Source: Pseudomonas costantinii (GTDB lineage Bacteria > Pseudomonadota > Gammaproteobacteria > Pseudomonadales > Pseudomonadaceae). From it: a stretch of 64,000 nt of DNA. The translations under genes and the position numbers were made by a program. The stretch spans positions 186,001-250,000 of the forward strand of contig NZ_MDDR01000035.1 in NCBI RefSeq assembly GCF_001870435.1, in the 5' to 3' direction. The notes under the pieces are model-generated. The model saw only the letters and a program-made list of their open reading frames with translations. It searched no databases and was not told the origin of the DNA. Positions 29,883-38,568 of this stretch are shown one piece after another; the stretch's first letter is position 1, and each line of letters opens with the position of its first letter.

Positions 29883-32321
29883 ATGCCTGATCCTGTTGCT
29901 GCCAGCTTGCGTCTAGCGCCTGAAGCGCTGACCCGCCCTTTCTCCGCTGAACAGTTCAGCTTCTCGACCACTAATGATTTGGAGCCCTTTCGCGGTGTGC
30001 TTGGCCAGGAACGTGCAGTTGAAGCGTTGCAGTTCGGCGTGGCCATGCCGCGCCCCGGTTACAACGTGTTTGTCATGGGCGAGCCCGGTACCGGCCGCTT
30101 TTCGTTCGTCAAACGCTACCTGAAGGCCGAAGGCAAACGCCTGCAGACCCCGGCTGACTGGGTCTACGTCAATAATTTCGATGAGCCTCGCGAACCGCGT
30201 GCACTGGAACTGCCTGCTGGCGGCGCAGCGGCGTTCATCAACGATATCAACGGGTTGGTCGACAACCTGGTGGCGACTTTCCCGGCCGTCTTCGAACACC
30301 CGACGTATCAACAGCGTAAAAGCGCTATCGACCGCGCCTTCAACCAGCGTTACGACAAGGCGTTGGACGTGATCGAGCGCCTGGCCCTGGAAAAGGACGT
30401 GGCGCTGTACCGCGACAGTTCCAACATCGCGTTTACCCCGATGCTCGACGGCAAGGCGCTGGACGAGGCGGAGTTCTCGCAACTGCCGGAGGTCGATCGC
30501 GAACGTTTCCACACCGATATTTCTGAGCTGGAAGAGCGCCTCAACGAAGAGCTTGCCAGCCTGCCGCAGTGGAAGCGTGAGTCCAACAACCAACTGCGTC
30601 AGTTCAACGAAGAAACCATCACCCTGGCTCTCCAGCCTTTGCTGGCACCGCTGTCGGAAAAGTACGCAGAAAACGCCGCTGTCTGCGGTTACCTGCAAGC
30701 TATGCAGGTGTACTTGCTGAAAACCGTGGTCGAGCAACTGGTGGACGACGCCAAGACCGACGCCCAAGCGCGCAAGCTGCTCGAAGAGCAGTACTGCCCG
30801 AGCCTGGTGGTGGGGCATCCGGTCAACGGCGGCGCACCGGTGGTGTTTGAACCGCACCCGACCTACGACAACCTGTTCGGCCGTATCGAATACAGCACCG
30901 ACCAAGGCGCGCTCTACACCACCTATCGCCAGTTGCGGCCGGGTGCGTTGCACCGCGCCAATGGCGGCTTCCTGATTCTCGAAGCCGAGAAAATGCTCAG
31001 TGAGCCGTTTGTGTGGGACGCGCTCAAGCGTTCCTTGCAGTCGCGCAAGCTGAAGATGGAGTCGCCGCTGGGTGAGATGGGGCGTCTGGCTACCGTGACC
31101 CTCAACCCGCAAATGATTCCGTTGCAGGTCAAGGTAATCATCATCGGTTCCCGCCAGCTGTACTACGCGTTGCAAGATGCCGATCCGGACTTCCAGGAAA
31201 TGTTCCGGGTGTTGGTGGATTTCGACGAAGACATCCCGATGGTGGACGAAAGCCTGGAGCAGTTCGCCCAGTTGCTCAAAACCCGTACTTCGGAGGAGGG
31301 CATGGCGCCGCTGACGGCGGACGCGGTAGTGCGCCTGGCTACTTACAGCGCACGGCTGGCTGAACACCAGGAGCGTTTGTCGGCGCGCATTGGCGACTTG
31401 TTCCAACTGGTCAGCGAGGCGGATTTTGTTCGTCATCTGGCGGGTGACGAGATGACCGATGCCGGCCATATCGAGCGCGCGCTCAAGGCCAAGGCCACGC
31501 GTACCGGGCGGGTGTCGGCGCGGATTCTCGACGACATGCTCGCCGGGGTCATCCTGATCGACACGGCAGGCGCTGCGGTCGGCAAGTGCAACGGGCTGAC
31601 CGTGCTGGAGGTCGGTGATTCGGCATTCGGCGTGCCGGCGCGGATTTCCGCCACGGTGTACCCGGGCGGCAGCGGTATTGTCGACATCGAGCGTGAGGTT
31701 AACCTCGGGCAGCCGATTCACTCCAAGGGCGTGATGATCCTCACCGGTTACCTGGGCAGCCGTTATGCCCAGGAATTCCCGTTGGCGATTTCGGCAAGTA
31801 TCGCGCTGGAGCAGTCCTACGGTTACGTGGACGGCGATAGCGCATCTTTGGGCGAGGCTTGCACCTTGATCTCGGCCCTGTCGAAGACGCCGCTCAAGCA
31901 GTGCTTTGCCATCACCGGCTCGATCAACCAGTTTGGTGAAGTGCAGGCGGTGGGCGGGGTCAACGAGAAGATCGAAGGCTTCTTCCGCCTATGCGAAGCG
32001 CGCGGGTTGACCGGTGAGCAGGGGGCGATCATCCCGCAAGCCAACGTCGCCACGCTGATGCTCGACGAGAAGGTGCTACAGGCTGTGCGGGCTGGGCAGT
32101 TCCACATCTATGCCGTGCGTCAGGCGGATGAGGCGTTGAGCTTGTTGGTTGGCGAGCCTGCCGGTGAGCCGGACGCCGAGGGGCAATTCCCGGAAGGCTC
32201 CGTCAATGCGCGCGTGGTAGAGCGTTTGCGCGCGATTGCCGAGATGATCAGCGAGGAGGACTTGAAGGAAGCGGAGAAGGAGCTGGCGCAGCAGGCGTTG
32301 GCTGAAGCCAAACCAAGCTGA
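29883..32321 (+). CDS. asrA: Lon-like AAA+ protease (LonB/AsrA type)
   Basis: An 812-residue cytoplasmic ATP-dependent serine protease. An N-terminal AAA+ domain is interrupted by a long helical insertion. The P-loop is GEPGTGRFS (about residues 61-69), with Arg in place of the usual Lys. The Lon-type proteolytic domain is C-terminal, with the Ser-Lys dyad in GDSASLGEACTLISALS (about residue 654) and GGVNEKIEGFF (about residue 697). It resembles P. aeruginosa PA0779 (AsrA), which is induced by aminoglycosides and heat. The start ATG follows TAAGGAAG. A sigma-32-type promoter was not obvious. Confidence 0.87.
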   Translation: MPDPVAASLRLAPEALTRPFSAEQFSFSTTNDLEPFRGVLGQERAVEALQFGVAMPRPGYNVFVMGEPGTGRFSFVKRYLKAEGKRLQTPADWVYVNNFDEPREPRALELPAGGAAAFINDINGLVDNLVATFPAVFEHPTYQQRKSAIDRAFNQRYDKALDVIERLALEKDVALYRDSSNIAFTPMLDGKALDEAEFSQLPEVDRERFHTDISELEERLNEELASLPQWKRESNNQLRQFNEETITLALQPLLAPLSEKYAENAAVCGYLQAMQVYLLKTVVEQLVDDAKTDAQARKLLEEQYCPSLVVGHPVNGGAPVVFEPHPTYDNLFGRIEYSTDQGALYTTYRQLRPGALHRANGGFLILEAEKMLSEPFVWDALKRSLQSRKLKMESPLGEMGRLATVTLNPQMIPLQVKVIIIGSRQLYYALQDADPDFQEMFRVLVDFDEDIPMVDESLEQFAQLLKTRTSEEGMAPLTADAVVRLATYSARLAEHQERLSARIGDLFQLVSEADFVRHLAGDEMTDAGHIERALKAKATRTGRVSARILDDMLAGVILIDTAGAAVGKCNGLTVLEVGDSAFGVPARISATVYPGGSGIVDIEREVNLGQPIHSKGVMILTGYLGSRYAQEFPLAISASIALEQSYGYVDGDSASLGEACTLISALSKTPLKQCFAITGSINQFGEVQAVGGVNEKIEGFFRLCEARGLTGEQGAIIPQANVATLMLDEKVLQAVRAGQFHIYAVRQADEALSLLVGEPAGEPDAEGQFPEGSVNARVVERLRAIAEMISEEDLKEAEKELAQQALAEAKPS

Positions 32322-32547
32322 CTTTTTGTGTTGAGGCAGCTTTTGTGGTGAGCGGGCTCGCCACAGAGCTGCAAGCCTGCCATAAAATTGACTCCAGCCT
32401 GAGGGGCCAACACCGTTGGTCCCTACAGCCTTGGTTTGTACGGTTTTTCTTCTATTCTCACCTCAAGGGATATCCACAGGAGTCGCAGGATAGAGACAGC
32501 CTCGCCATGCGTTGAGGTTGAACACCGAACTACCGAGGGTCGCCGCC

Positions 32548-32877
32548 ATGCCGCGCAACCTTTGCCTTACCCGCCAATGCCTGGGTCTAGTCACCCGTAT
32601 CGAATGCTCCATTCGCCCTCTCGCGGGGGATAACGGGATGTGGACCTTGTTGTTTGCCGCCGGAATGACCGGCGAACAGCCTTCCACGATCAAGTCTCAA
32701 GGCCCGTTTCATGGGCCCTTCGTGGCAGAAACCATTCTTGAATCGATTGTGGAAAGCCTGACGCTGCACGGTTACGCGCTGGCGGACGACCCGCAGATCT
32801 GGTGCCTGCACCTGCAAGCACATTTGCGACAGCTCAATGGCGGGCGGGTGCAGACGCTCAGTGATACCCACCACTGA
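32548..32877 (+). CDS. Conserved Pseudomonas hypothetical protein
   Basis: A 109-residue cytoplasmic protein, MPRNLCLTRQCLGLVTRIEC. I set the start at ATG 32548, preceded by GAGGGT, rather than the ATG 12 codons upstream. It has six cysteines or histidines near the ends but no clear metal motif, and no signal peptide or membrane segment. Codon usage matches the core genome. No family with a known function recognised. The gene is convergent with the lipoprotein gene, 3 bases apart. Confidence 0.6.
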   Translation: MPRNLCLTRQCLGLVTRIECSIRPLAGDNGMWTLLFAAGMTGEQPSTIKSQGPFHGPFVAETILESIVESLTLHGYALADDPQIWCLHLQAHLRQLNGGRVQTLSDTHH

Positions 32878-32880
32878 GCC

Positions 32881-34704
32881 TTATTTGCTTTCGGGCTTGT
32901 CCAGCTTGACCTCAAAGCCGTATTGCACGGTGTTCAGCTCAGTGCGCTGGTAGCTTTCCAGCGTGGTCGGTTGGCCGTAGAAATAATGCACGTCAAATAG
33001 CGCCGTGCCGTACTCCTCGGCGCGGTGGCTGACGCCGAGGATCTCCTTGAGGTACTTGCCGCTGGCGTCCTTGGCGTAGAAGCGCCAGCTGTCGGCGGGG
33101 AACTCTTTCTGATCGACAATCAGCGCGTTGTCCTTGAGCGACAGGCCTTTGGGCAGCTTGGCGACGTCAATCGTGGCTTTGTCGATGGTGGCCAGGAACA
33201 ACGGGACCGAGCCGACTACAAAGGCCGGGTTTTCCGGGAACAGATTGAGGTCGTAGGTGAGCGTGCCGCTTCCCGCGTTCAACTCGAAGGCTTCGGCCGG
33301 CAATTCGATGGGCTCCCCGCGTTCGCCCTTGTCGTCCGCCGTGAAGAAGGTGATAGGGGCTTCGCTGCTGTTGCGTTCGGCGCCGACCAGGTCGTCATTG
33401 AACGTGAAGGGGTGGTCAAACACGATCTTCGCGGCACTGGCGTCTTCGGTCGATTGGCTGATGGTGACGCTTTTTTTCAGCTGGTCTTCGGTCATTGATG
33501 CGTCTTTGAGCCAATTGACGGCGCTGTCGTCATACACCGTGACCGGCATCGGCAAAGCTTGTACGGTTTTCTGCAGGCTGTTCTTGTCGAAACGCAGTAC
33601 CGGCAGGTCGAGGTCTTTGCGGGTGAGGGTGGCCTTGGAAAAGTCCAGGACGTTGACCTGCAGGTTGTCGATCAAACCATTGAAATACACCTTGGCGTAA
33701 TGGCTGCTCTGTTTGTGTTCGAACGCTTTCTGCTCGTCCGTCAGTTGCTTTTCAAATGCATCTGACCAAGCTTTCTGCTTTTGCATCTCGGCCAGCTGTT
33801 TCTCGTAGAAGGCCACTTGTGCGGCATTCTCGTTGATTGAGCCTGAGCGGGTTAGAAATTGCCCGGTGCTGTCGCGTGCCTGCACCAGCAATGGGTTGGG
33901 GGATTCGTCACCGACTTCCGGCGCCAATGGAGCGCTGTTGGTCATCTCGATCTCGGCGTAATTTTTCTCAAGCAGCAGCAGGTTGAGGGTGATATTGCCC
34001 TCGGTGCGTTTGTGGCCTACGTCTTTTTTCGACAAGTCGAAGGTCAGTACCTTGCCTGGCGCGATCACTTCAACCGCGCCTTTAAGGCTGACGGGTTGTG
34101 GCTGGCTCTTGTTCTCGGTCTCGACACCCTCGATGAATGGGTAGGTGATCGTCAGGTCATCGGGGTTGGTCAGGTTGGAACTGCTCGGGCTGAGCTGTAT
34201 ACCCGGGTCGGTTTCCGACCATTCCGGTTGGAAGGGGATGACTTTGTTGTTGCTCAAGGTCACCGACTGCCATTCCAGGCCGTGTGGGAAGGGGAACTGG
34301 TCCGGGGTGTTGAAGCTGAACGGGAAGACCGGCTGCAAATCCGTCAGGTAGTCGGAGTGTGAAGCTTTGCGCAGCACGAACAGGCCATTGATGTAGGTGT
34401 CTACCAAGGCTTGGGGCGTGGGGTAGTGCGTGAGCAAGGCCAGGGTGTCTTCGCCGTATTCAGCCTCGATGGGCTTGGTAGCGAGTTTGCTCCGTGCCCG
34501 TTCCAGCAACAGCAGCGAGCCGCCAAGGTCGGCGACGGCGTCTCTGAGCTTGGGGTCTTGAATGCTGTCCAGCGATTGTTCGAACTTCGCGGTTTTCTCT
34601 TCGAGGGTAGCCTGCTTCTGCTCTTCTTTGGGGGAGCAGCCGCTGGCCATCAGCAACACCGCACACAGGCCGATAGTGGCCAAAGGGGATCGCACATCCG
34701 TCAT
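32881..34704 (-). CDS. Large lipoprotein of unknown function
   Basis: A 607-residue lipoprotein. I chose the ATG at 34702-34704 because AGGAAG lies six bases before it and the product then begins MTDVRSPLATIGLCAVLLMA, with lipobox ASGC. A coiled coil follows (EEKTAKFEQSLDSIQD), then a mostly beta-rich body with a second charged helix (YEKQLAEMQKQKAWSDAFEKQLTDEQKAFEHK, about residues 295-330). Serine follows the Cys, so sorting to the outer membrane is expected. I do not recognise a functional domain. Confidence 0.75.
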   Translation of the reverse strand: MTDVRSPLATIGLCAVLLMASGCSPKEEQKQATLEEKTAKFEQSLDSIQDPKLRDAVADLGGSLLLLERARSKLATKPIEAEYGEDTLALLTHYPTPQALVDTYINGLFVLRKASHSDYLTDLQPVFPFSFNTPDQFPFPHGLEWQSVTLSNNKVIPFQPEWSETDPGIQLSPSSSNLTNPDDLTITYPFIEGVETENKSQPQPVSLKGAVEVIAPGKVLTFDLSKKDVGHKRTEGNITLNLLLLEKNYAEIEMTNSAPLAPEVGDESPNPLLVQARDSTGQFLTRSGSINENAAQVAFYEKQLAEMQKQKAWSDAFEKQLTDEQKAFEHKQSSHYAKVYFNGLIDNLQVNVLDFSKATLTRKDLDLPVLRFDKNSLQKTVQALPMPVTVYDDSAVNWLKDASMTEDQLKKSVTISQSTEDASAAKIVFDHPFTFNDDLVGAERNSSEAPITFFTADDKGERGEPIELPAEAFELNAGSGTLTYDLNLFPENPAFVVGSVPLFLATIDKATIDVAKLPKGLSLKDNALIVDQKEFPADSWRFYAKDASGKYLKEILGVSHRAEEYGTALFDVHYFYGQPTTLESYQRTELNTVQYGFEVKLDKPESK

Positions 34705-34866
34705 CTGAATCTTCCTGTCCGACATCATCGAGCCGAGTGAATGGTCTCGACACTAGCAGAAAAAATCTCTTACAGATGCGGTCTAGGTCAGTTTTCTCAC
34801 GGTTACAGGTGTTTGTGAGTGGCTGGTATACTCGCCGCCATTTTTAGCCAAGCTGTGTGAGATCCA

Positions 34867-35355
34867 ATGGAACGCTTTATCGAAAATGCTATGTACGCCT
34901 CGCGTTGGCTGCTGGCGCCGATCTATTTCGGCTTGTCCCTGGGGTTGCTGGCGCTGGCGCTGAAATTCTTCCAGGAAGTGATTCACCTGCTGCCGAGCGT
35001 GTTCTCGATGGCCGAGTCGGAGCTGATCCTGGTGCTGCTGTCGTTGATCGACATGGCCCTGGTCGGTGGTTTGCTGGTGATGGTGATGATTTCCGGCTAC
35101 GAGAACTTCGTCTCGCAGCTGGATATCGATGAAAGCAAAGAAAAGCTCAACTGGTTGGGCACCATGGACTCTTCTTCGCTGAAGATGAAAGTGGCAGCCT
35201 CCATTGTTGCCATTTCGTCCATCCACCTGCTGCGCATCTTCATGGACGCCAAGAACGTCGATCCGCAGCATTTGATGTGGTACGTGATCATCCACATGAC
35301 CTTCGTGATCTCGGCGTTTGCCATGGGTTACCTGGACAAGCTCACCAAGCACTGA
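34867..35355 (+). CDS. YqhA / UPF0114 (TIGR00645) membrane protein
   Basis: A 162-residue inner-membrane protein with four hydrophobic helices. Start [20 protein letters not shown], middle [20 protein letters not shown] and end [13 protein letters not shown] are the family signature. Function is not established. It has its own promoter region (139 bp upstream) and is convergent with the glycosyltransferase gene. Confidence 0.92.
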   Translation: MERFIENAMYASRWLLAPIYFGLSLGLLALALKFFQEVIHLLPSVFSMAESELILVLLSLIDMALVGGLLVMVMISGYENFVSQLDIDESKEKLNWLGTMDSSSLKMKVAASIVAISSIHLLRIFMDAKNVDPQHLMWYVIIHMTFVISAFAMGYLDKLTKH

Positions 35356-35370
35356 TGCCCCGCGCCAGTC

Positions 35371-36810
35371 TTACTGCTCGACGAAGTAGTAAGGCTGGCG
35401 ACCGATCGCCATCTCTTTGATCACAGTCACCTTCTCAGCCAGTTGCTCGGTGCGGCCCAGTAGCGCCATGTTGCCAGGCTTGGCAGCGAGAAAACTGCGC
35501 AACTCAGCTTCGGTTTGCAGGATCGGCAAGTAGCCCTGCAAATAGAACACGCTGGCCCCGGCGATACGCTCGTTGGGTTGGAACAGTACCACTTCCTTGC
35601 CTTCGGTTTGATAGGCCTTGGCCTGGCTGATCACCGGTACGAAGGACTCACGTAGGTCGGCTTTTGGTGCAAACCAGAAGGCGGCTGTCATGTAACTGGC
35701 GATCAGTAGCGTGAACACACCGCTGATCACGCCTCGGTGATAACGATACAGCGCCGGTTTATGCGCTTTGAGCCACTCCAACAACACCCCTGCATATTCC
35801 GCTGCAAGTACGGCGGCAGCGGGGGTGAGTGCCATCAGGTAAACCACGCGTTTGCTGGAAGCCAGGGTCAGCAGGGTGAACTGCGCCACCAACCACACAC
35901 TGAAAAACAGGCGATAGCGGTTGCGCACCAGGCTTTTGCGGAAGTGCCACAGGCCCAGGTACACCAGAATGTTCCAAGGCAAGAACGCCTCGGGCAGTTT
36001 TGCGATGTAGTAATAGATGGGTTCGTAATGCCCGGCTTCGACAAACGAGCCGCTGAAGCGCCCGACGCTGTTGGTCCACAACACTTCGGCTACGGCCTGC
36101 ATGCCGCCGCGCTGGAACAGGAACCCCAGCCAGATCAGCAGCGGCACCAGTGCCAGCAGTGTAAACAACCCCGGCTTGAGCCAGTCACCGATGCGCAAGC
36201 GTTTATCCATCACGCTGGTGCTGACCAGGTATACAAAGATCACAATGCCCGGCATGGCCAGGCCCAGCACACCTTTGCTCAGTGTGGCGATCGCCATCCC
36301 GACGGTAAACAACGCCCAGGCCCAAGCGTTGGAGCCTTGGCGCTCGGACTCGGGGCGCATGGCTTGGTAGAACGCCAGCAGTGCCGTGGTCACGCCGAGG
36401 CTTAGCAGCGAGTCTTCGCCCACGCCTCGCACGTTGCCCCAATAACTGGCCATGGTCGCCAGGATCAGAGCCGCGCAGAAAGCCATTGTCTTCGGGCGCC
36501 CGAACTTGCGCAGCATCCCGTAAAACAACATCACGCTGAACAGCCCGGCAAACGCCGAAGCCAGGCGCACAGCCCAGGTAGTCCCACCAAACAAGCGAAT
36601 GGCCCCGGCGTCCAACCACAAGCTCAGGGGTGGTTTTTCCAGGAAGGGTTCACGAAACAGGCGCGGGATCACCCAGTCATTGTCCAGGTGCATGGCCATG
36701 GCGATCCCGGCCACACGAGCTTCGGTGGAGCCTTGCAGTTCATGGCTGCCAAGGGCGAAGAAGAACAACAAACCTGCGAGAAGGAGCAGCAGAGGAACGG
36801 GACGCGTCAT
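35371..36810 (-). CDS. ArnT-like GT-C glycosyltransferase (GT83 family)
   Basis: A 479-residue inner-membrane enzyme with about 11 membrane helices. The first periplasmic loop holds the acidic residue and motif of ArnT/PMT proteins: GSHELQGSTEARVAGIA, then WVIPRLFREPFLEKPPLSLW. Such enzymes move a sugar from undecaprenyl phosphate to lipid A, a glycan or a protein on the periplasmic side. No arn operon is nearby, so an L-Ara4N role in polymyxin resistance should not be assumed. The C-terminal soluble part (from about residue 380) is short. Confidence 0.85.
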   Translation of the reverse strand: MTRPVPLLLLLAGLLFFFALGSHELQGSTEARVAGIAMAMHLDNDWVIPRLFREPFLEKPPLSLWLDAGAIRLFGGTTWAVRLASAFAGLFSVMLFYGMLRKFGRPKTMAFCAALILATMASYWGNVRGVGEDSLLSLGVTTALLAFYQAMRPESERQGSNAWAWALFTVGMAIATLSKGVLGLAMPGIVIFVYLVSTSVMDKRLRIGDWLKPGLFTLLALVPLLIWLGFLFQRGGMQAVAEVLWTNSVGRFSGSFVEAGHYEPIYYYIAKLPEAFLPWNILVYLGLWHFRKSLVRNRYRLFFSVWLVAQFTLLTLASSKRVVYLMALTPAAAVLAAEYAGVLLEWLKAHKPALYRYHRGVISGVFTLLIASYMTAAFWFAPKADLRESFVPVISQAKAYQTEGKEVVLFQPNERIAGASVFYLQGYLPILQTEAELRSFLAAKPGNMALLGRTEQLAEKVTVIKEMAIGRQPYYFVEQ

Positions 36811-36951
36811 GGATTCTGGCTACCGGGAGTAGGGACCGGCCGGGGGATCGGTCTTGGGCAATCGGGGAGTATACGAGAGTAGTTCTTAATATTTCGTGAA
36901 TGACTGTGGAGATTTTGTAAGGCGAACCAAGTGAATAGTCGAGCCAGTGAC

Positions 36952-37977
36952 TCAGGGAGATTTCAAGCTGGGCAGTGCCGCTTTGCCTTGTTCTGTCAGG
37001 ACAGGTTCCAATTGCTCCCAGGTGAAACTCAAGTCGTTGTCGCAGCCGTCTCCGGTGGCAGGCGTCGAGAGCTGCAGGCCTTGGGTGTTGAAGCTCAGAT
37101 CGAAGGTGGAGTAGTGGGCCACGGCCGGGCAACCTTCGTCGGTGGTGGTTTGTTTGGCGAGCCACATGCTGAATTTAGCTGGCAGCTTCAAGTGACCGGA
37201 GTAGGCGTCATACCATTCTTGATGCCCTCCGAGCCAAGCCCACGGGTCAACGCTTTCACCGGTTTGCAGGTTCCAACTATGCAGACCCCAACTGATACCG
37301 CCGCGACCATAACCGGCGGTCCAGCGGTAGAACCGCACGGTGATCCACTGCGAAGACCAGTAGAACGGCTCCACCGTGATCTCACTGGTTGAGGTGCCGC
37401 CGCTTTGGTCCAAGGCATTGCGCCGCTCGCGATAGAAATCGGCCTGGCCCTCGGGGCTGACAGCCAACTGCGCGAGGTCGCGATTGATCTTCTCGATTGC
37501 CGGCCCCTCACCTTCGAGTTTCAAGATGACCTGCCCACCTTGGGTTTTCACTTGATAGGGATGTTCGCTGAAGGTCTTCTTCTCAACCGTTACGGGAGGT
37601 GGCGCCGCCTCGAGAGGGTTGTTGTAGGTGTCGCTGGCGCAACTGTCCGCATCAGCACGTTTCAGCGCCAGTACCAGGCTTTTACCCCCGAGGGTTTTGC
37701 TCCAGGTTCCCGCCAGCGTGTCACCTTGGGGTTCGTCCAACTGCCAGAAACCGGTATTGCCTTCTTCGGCCCACGGTTCGCTGGCGTTGGCTTGGGTCAG
37801 TTGGATAGGGGTGAGGATGCGCTGGTAGTAGTAACTGCCGTTGGATCCATGGGCCCCGTTGAAACAGGCCGTAATGGCGGATTTGCCCAGAGTGCCTTTC
37901 CAGACACCTGCCAGCTCGGCAGCGGAGGCGAGCAATGGCGCGCAGGCGAGGACGATGACAGCGAGGGGCTTGAGCAC
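36952..37977 (-). CDS. Secreted protein of unknown function
   Basis: A 341-residue protein starting at GTG (37975-37977) with a signal peptide MLKPLAVIVLACAPLLASA-AEL. The mature N-terminal part (GVWKGTLGKSAITACFNG...GSYYYQ) is repeated in theme by DEPQGDTLAGTWSK and looks like a small beta-barrel. The C-terminal part (about residues 190-341) is rich in Trp and Tyr, with cysteines that could pair. I recognise no catalytic motif. It is the last core-type gene before the island boundary. Confidence 0.7.
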   Translation of the reverse strand: MLKPLAVIVLACAPLLASAAELAGVWKGTLGKSAITACFNGAHGSNGSYYYQRILTPIQLTQANASEPWAEEGNTGFWQLDEPQGDTLAGTWSKTLGGKSLVLALKRADADSCASDTYNNPLEAAPPPVTVEKKTFSEHPYQVKTQGGQVILKLEGEGPAIEKINRDLAQLAVSPEGQADFYRERRNALDQSGGTSTSEITVEPFYWSSQWITVRFYRWTAGYGRGGISWGLHSWNLQTGESVDPWAWLGGHQEWYDAYSGHLKLPAKFSMWLAKQTTTDEGCPAVAHYSTFDLSFNTQGLQLSTPATGDGCDNDLSFTWEQLEPVLTEQGKAALPSLKSP

Positions 37978-38146
37978 GGGTATCGGACTTCCGGTTGTCT
38001 GATAAAGGCTGTCAGGTTAATGGGAAGTGTGGGGGGATTCCAGAGGGCGGGGCCTTGTGAGGCGACTCGCCTTTTGTCGTCTGTTATTGCGTGGGTATTT
38101 GAGGAATCCTGGTGAATGGCTGTGTCCCCCCAGAAACAACAAAACC

Positions 38147-38197
38147 CGCACTAGGCGGGTTCTGTCGATGCTTTGAATTGGTGGGCCGGGGTAATCT
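38147..38197 (-). other. Possible att site: tRNA-3'-end-like sequence plus terminator
   Basis: Read on the minus strand: GTTCAGATTACC, then CCGGCCCACCA, 16 more bases, and a hairpin AACCCGCC-TAGT-GCGGGTT followed by a T-rich stretch. A TTC-loop-like element, a CCA end and a terminator in this order is what the displaced 3' end of a tRNA gene looks like after an integrase inserts into it. The TTC-to-CCA spacing is one base off a proper tRNA, and no 5' half is present, so this is a remnant at best. I could not match it to a named tRNA. Confidence 0.35.
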
Positions 38198-38515
38198 GAA
38201 CGCGATATATAACCTATTGTTTTTAAAGCTTTATTTGTTTCTATTTTTTGATTGGAATACTCTTTGGAATACTAAGTCCATTTGCAAGGCCCTGAGGTGT
38301 GATCGGCCAGGCCGATGAGATTCCACCACATCCAAGGGGATCCGATCAAAGCAGATATCCCTTTACCGTACTTGTTATCAACGGTGTTACGACGATCTTT
38401 GGTAAGGCATCCGTGTAGGCAACTGAAGGCTCACACTATGACCAGCTCGGCCCGCTCTCATTTCCAGCACCGATGACTTTGACGGAAACGGCCAGTATCC
38501 AGAGGCCGGTCTGCG

Positions 38516-38554
38516 TACTCGTTGCCGATCAGCCATGTCGGGCGACAACGAGTA
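38516..38554. repeat. Stem-loop just downstream of the DUF3732 gene
   Basis: TACTCGTTG and CAACGAGTA are perfect 9-base inverted arms, with an inner CCGA/TCGG pair. It lies 15-53 bases after the stop of the ABC-3C ATPase gene (minus strand) and could end that operon, although no T run follows. Confidence 0.45.
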
Positions 38555-38568
38555 TCCAAATGCTGCGG

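Larger units (their letters stand above)
37978..38568. other. Gene-free junction between core genome and island
   Basis: About 590 bases. In order it holds the upstream region of the secreted-protein gene, a terminator-like hairpin near 38147-38163, a tRNA-3'-like CCA motif (38175-38197), AT-rich DNA with the direct repeat TTGGAATAC at 38252-38260 and 38264-38272, and a stem-loop at 38516-38554. Composition changes from GC-rich to AT-richer at about 38.2 kb. A 63-codon frame at 38387-38578 has no features I trust. Confidence 0.6.

Noticed and set aside
29913-31721. 602-codon minus-strand open frame opposite the Lon-like protease
   Set aside because: Antisense shadow of a conserved AAA+ protease with intact Ser-Lys dyad.
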